Assembly: GCF_020035535.1 (NCBI RefSeq)
Contig: NZ_CP083350.1
Coordinates: 692,501 to 756,500 of the forward strand
DNA from: Ensifer adhaerens
GTDB lineage: Bacteria > Pseudomonadota > Alphaproteobacteria > Rhizobiales > Rhizobiaceae
DNA: 64,000 bases
Reading direction: 5' to 3'
Position 1 is the stretch's first letter, and every line of letters begins with the position of its first letter. The notes beneath the pieces are model-generated. The model had not been told where the DNA came from and ran no database searches. It saw nothing but the letters and a program-made list of their open reading frames with translations. A program made the position numbers and the translations under genes. This document shows, one piece after another, positions 61,794 to 64,000 of this stretch.

Positions 61794-62141
61794 GTGAGTG
61801 TTGCCACACCTCAGCCGACGCCAAAGGGTTTCAAGGTGCACCTGGTGCCAGCGCTGGTCGGCGCCTTCCTCTGCGTCGCTGCCGTTGCGTCGTCATTCTT
61901 CTATTTCGCTGGCCCCCGAAGCGCTCCGTCGGAAGTGGCCGCGGTCGAACCGTCGACAGATGCAGGCGCTTCCCCGGACAGCCCGCCAGCTTTCGAGATC
62001 CTCTATAGCAACGGCGATCAGGGGCTGATGGTGTACGAGGGCTACGTCTATGTCGTGCGACTCGGCGACAAGTTGCCGAACGGCCGCCGCATGATCGGTT
62101 TCCAAAAACGGGACGGAAACTGGAACGCGGTGACGCTTTGA
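61794..62141 (+). CDS. Single-pass membrane protein of unknown function
   Basis: 115 residues from GTG 61794. N-terminal cytosolic stretch, one membrane segment (VPALVGAFLCVAAVASSFFYF), a Pro/Ala/Ser-rich linker, and a compact C-terminal domain (LMVYEGYVYVVRLGDKLPNGRRMIGFQKRDGNWNAV). That last region resembles the small beta domains at the end of PilP/GspC-type secretion components, a similarity of pattern only. It precedes a FliN-like gene by 155 bases and may belong with it. No clear family. Confidence 0.6.
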   Translation: MSVATPQPTPKGFKVHLVPALVGAFLCVAAVASSFFYFAGPRSAPSEVAAVEPSTDAGASPDSPPAFEILYSNGDQGLMVYEGYVYVVRLGDKLPNGRRMIGFQKRDGNWNAVTL

Positions 62142-62170
62142 GGCCTTCTGCCGGTCGCGCGTTGTGGATG

Positions 62171-62186
62171 TTAACTGTTTGTTAAC
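62171..62186. promoter_or_regulatory. CtrA-like box TTAA-N7-TTAAC
   Basis: TTAA (62171-62174), seven bases CTGTTTG, TTAAC (62182-62186): an exact match to the alphaproteobacterial CtrA consensus TTAA-N7-TTAAC, upstream of the FliN-like gene. A hairpin ACTCTTT-GTT-AAAGAGT follows at 62252-62268. Confidence 0.65.
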
Positions 62187-62296
62187 GCTCGCTTGCGAGG
62201 CAGGAAGAACCCCCATTTAGCCACGGTTGCTACCCAGGGCGAACTGGCGCAACTCTTTGTTAAAGAGTCGTGAATCAGTGCTTTGGATGGTGCAGA

Positions 62297-62617
62297 ATGA
62301 TTAACAAGAAGCTACAGGATGAGCTGGTCGAACTCGATGTGAGCCCTGCGCTTGAGAGCCGGTCGGTCATGAGCGAGCGAGCGGTCCAGGGTATCCCGCT
62401 GGCGATCGAGGCAATCATAGGTCGCGCCAGGCTGACCGTCTCTCAGATCTCGAAACTCCATCCCGATGACACGATCCATCTCGACCGCAATTTCGGCGAT
62501 CCGGTCGAGCTCAAAGTCAATGGCATGGTCATCGGCCGAGGCGAGATCGTCTACGACGAATCCAGCAACGCCGTCGGCATCAAGATCATCGAGATAACGC
62601 CGATCGCGCAGCGCTAG
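62297..62617 (+). CDS. Stand-alone FliN/SpoA-domain protein
   Basis: 106 residues from ATG 62297; nine further in-frame codons upstream are unlikely to be used. The C-terminal 80 residues form a SpoA/FliN domain: VQGIPLAIEAIIGRARLTVSQISKL, LHPDDTIHLDRNFGDPVELKVNGMVIGRGEIV, GIKIIEI. FliN is the C-ring switch subunit; HrcQb is its type III secretion counterpart. No flagellar or secretion genes flank it, so it is a solitary paralogue. CtrA-like boxes lie before and after it. No strong ribosome site is visible. Confidence 0.82.
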   Translation: MINKKLQDELVELDVSPALESRSVMSERAVQGIPLAIEAIIGRARLTVSQISKLHPDDTIHLDRNFGDPVELKVNGMVIGRGEIVYDESSNAVGIKIIEITPIAQR

Positions 62618-62739
62618 TTGCGGCTTTGCGCGTTCCATGTTGGGGACCCCGAGAAGTCCTTCCCGACTTGGCTGGTGGTCCGATATCGAGGCGGCTCGCC
62701 GCCAATTGCCTGTGGAACAGCAACCAGAACGCGCAAGGG

Positions 62740-62754
62740 TTAATCTGTTGTTAG
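62740..62754. promoter_or_regulatory. CtrA-like box TTAA-N7-TTAG before ftsI
   Basis: TTAA (62740-62743), seven bases TCTGTTG, TTAG (62751-62754): one mismatch to the CtrA consensus, about 135 bases before the ftsI start. The 271-base interval has no gene. Confidence 0.5.
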
Positions 62755-62888
62755 GAAATACCGAACAATTTTAGCCGCACAGGCAAAGCCTATCCTCTTT
62801 TAATACCCGCCCGATTGCCTTCCTTCGGTGTGCCGCCTGGCAGACCGATCCCTTGGCTTCGGTTGGCTTAGATCTGGATGCGTTCGGA

Positions 62889-64000
62889 ATGACATTGATC
62901 TCTCTCGCCGTCCGGCTGAAAAGCCGGGCCCATTTTTCCCTGAAACGAAACGTCAGTGGCAAAAGCGGAGCGGTCGTCGGCACCACCCTGGGCCGCAGAA
63001 CACAGGCCAGGCAACGGCTCGGCATCATCATCGCCGGCTTTGCCGTGATCTTTCTGGTGATCGTGGGCCGCCTGATCCAGTACGGACTGGAAAAACCGGT
63101 CGATACCGCGTGGATCAACGCCACCAACCATGCCGTCGCCTCTCGCCCAGACATCATCGACCGGCATGGAGAGCTGCTCGCCACCGACGTCAACATGGTG
63201 TCGCTCTATGCCGAGCCGCGGAAGATCGTGGATGCGGACGAAGTCGTCGAGAAGCTCGCGACCGTCATCCCCAATCTCGATTGGCGCGACACGCACCGGA
63301 AGCTTCGCTCCGGCACCGCCTTCCAATGGTTGAGACGGCAGCTCACGCCGCGCCAGCAGGCGGACATCCTGGCGCTTGGCATTCCCGGCATCGGCTTCCG
63401 GCCGGAGAAGCGGCGCTTCTATCCGGGCGGCTCGACGGCATCGCATATCCTCGGGCACGTCAACGTCGACAATCAGGGCCTGCAGGGCATGGAGCGCTAC
63501 ATCGATCAGCAGGGCCTTGCCGATCTCCGCGCGGCGGGATTAACCGGCAACACCCCGCTCGAGCCGGTCAGGCTTTCGATCGATCTTCGCGTCCAGAGCA
63601 TCGTCCGGGAAGCGGTTGCGCGCGCCATGATCGACTATCAGGCAGAAGCCGCCGGCGCCGTCGTTCTGGATGTGGAGACCGGTGAAGTCGTCGCGATGGC
63701 TTCGGTGCCCGACTACGATCCGAACCAGCCTTCGCGGACACTGCCAGACGGCAAGGTCGACAAGGAATACGAAAAGGGCTGGTTTAACCGGATGAGCAAT
63801 GCGACGTTCGAGATGGGCTCGACGTTCAAGAGCTTCACGCTGGCGATGGGCCTGGACGCCGGCAAGATCAGCCTCAACTCCGTGGTCGACGCATCGCGAC
63901 CTATCCGCATGGGCGGCTTCACCATCAAGGATTTTCGCGGCAAGTATCGCCCCCTCACCATTCCCGAGGTCTTTCAGTATTCCTCCAATATCGGAACCGC
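62889..64000 (+). CDS. ftsI: FtsI/PBP3-type peptidoglycan transpeptidase (3' end outside window)
   Basis: First 370 codons. Class B penicillin-binding protein that cross-links septal peptidoglycan. N-terminal cytosolic RLKSRAHFSLKR, one TM segment (LGIIIAGFAVIFLVIVGRLI, about 51-70), the pedestal dimerisation module (SRPDIIDRHGELLATDVNMVSLYAEP), HILGHVNVDNQGLQGMERYID, catalytic S311-T-F-K314 and S365-S-N367. The KTG motif would lie beyond the window. It lacks the usual mraW-ftsL upstream and murE downstream cannot be seen, so it may be a second, ectopic copy. Confidence 0.88.
   Translation, partial: MTLISLAVRLKSRAHFSLKRNVSGKSGAVVGTTLGRRTQARQRLGIIIAGFAVIFLVIVGRLIQYGLEKPVDTAWINATNHAVASRPDIIDRHGELLATDVNMVSLYAEPRKIVDADEVVEKLATVIPNLDWRDTHRKLRSGTAFQWLRRQLTPRQQADILALGIPGIGFRPEKRRFYPGGSTASHILGHVNVDNQGLQGMERYIDQQGLADLRAAGLTGNTPLEPVRLSIDLRVQSIVREAVARAMIDYQAEAAGAVVLDVETGEVVAMASVPDYDPNQPSRTLPDGKVDKEYEKGWFNRMSNATFEMGSTFKSFTLAMGLDAGKISLNSVVDASRPIRMGGFTIKDFRGKYRPLTIPEVFQYSSNIGT

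Overview
The window is high-GC, gene-dense alphaproteobacterial DNA with no RNA genes, CRISPR array or recognisable insertion sequence. Gene content and order point to a Rhizobiaceae genome, most likely Ensifer/Sinorhizobium. The valine/propionyl-CoA block followed by phnF-phnGHIJKL resembles, from memory, the order on the S. meliloti pSymB chromid. Two dispersed palindromes of the type seen in rhizobial genomes support this. Genus and replicon are inference.

Layout. (i) 1-10.9 kb: valine and propionyl-CoA catabolism. A leftward set (isobutyryl-CoA dehydrogenase, 3-hydroxyisobutyryl-CoA hydrolase, mmsB) yields precursors of propionyl-CoA. A ScfR/PccR-like regulator is divergent from the rightward pccB - small membrane gene - pccA - methylmalonyl-CoA mutase operon, which takes propionyl-CoA to succinyl-CoA. 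(ii) 11-16.2 kb: an uncharacterised membrane/periplasmic cassette (a membrane protein split by an in-frame TGA, three anchored beta-rich proteins, a secreted protein), then VOC and GST enzymes. (iii) 16.2-18.3 kb: a selenium-binding-protein-type methanethiol oxidase and a polytopic membrane protein. (iv) 18.4-24.7 kb: the C-P lyase core phnGHIJKL with divergent phnF, a PHO-box-like site, a hexapeptide acetyltransferase and a terminator. phnM, phnN, phnP and a phosphonate transporter are absent.

(v) 24.8-26.5 kb: small secreted proteins, including a DUF922-type putative zinc protease and a DUF992 protein. (vi) 26.9-34.9 kb: a leftward carbohydrate or acid-sugar island with a fused DhaK-DhaL kinase, a xylose-isomerase-like TIM barrel, a TctABC transporter and a PdxA-family dehydrogenase, plus a divergent GntR/FCD regulator. 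(vii) 35.1-40.8 kb: a 1213-residue FecR-TPR-beta-barrel envelope protein followed by a CHASE2-class III cyclase, read here as a trans-envelope cAMP signalling pair. (viii) 40.8-48.9 kb: a LIV-type ABC transporter, a hypothetical protein and 2,2-dialkylglycine decarboxylase (dgdA), all leftward, with divergent dgdR.

(ix) 48.9-51.2 kb: a MocR-type regulator divergent from a flavin-binding split-barrel protein. (x) 51.2-57.1 kb: a LacI regulator and a YtfQRT-YjfF-like sugar (galactofuranose-type) ABC transporter, with a perfect palindromic operator between the promoter elements. (xi) 57.3-61.5 kb: a DHA2-type MFS exporter, a secreted cyclase-family hydrolase, a DUF899 protein and a coupled small membrane protein. 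(xii) 61.8-64 kb: a small membrane protein, a stand-alone FliN/SpoA-domain protein and the first 370 codons of an FtsI-type transpeptidase, with two CtrA-like TTAA-N7-TTA(A/G) sites. mmsB and ftsI run off the window ends.
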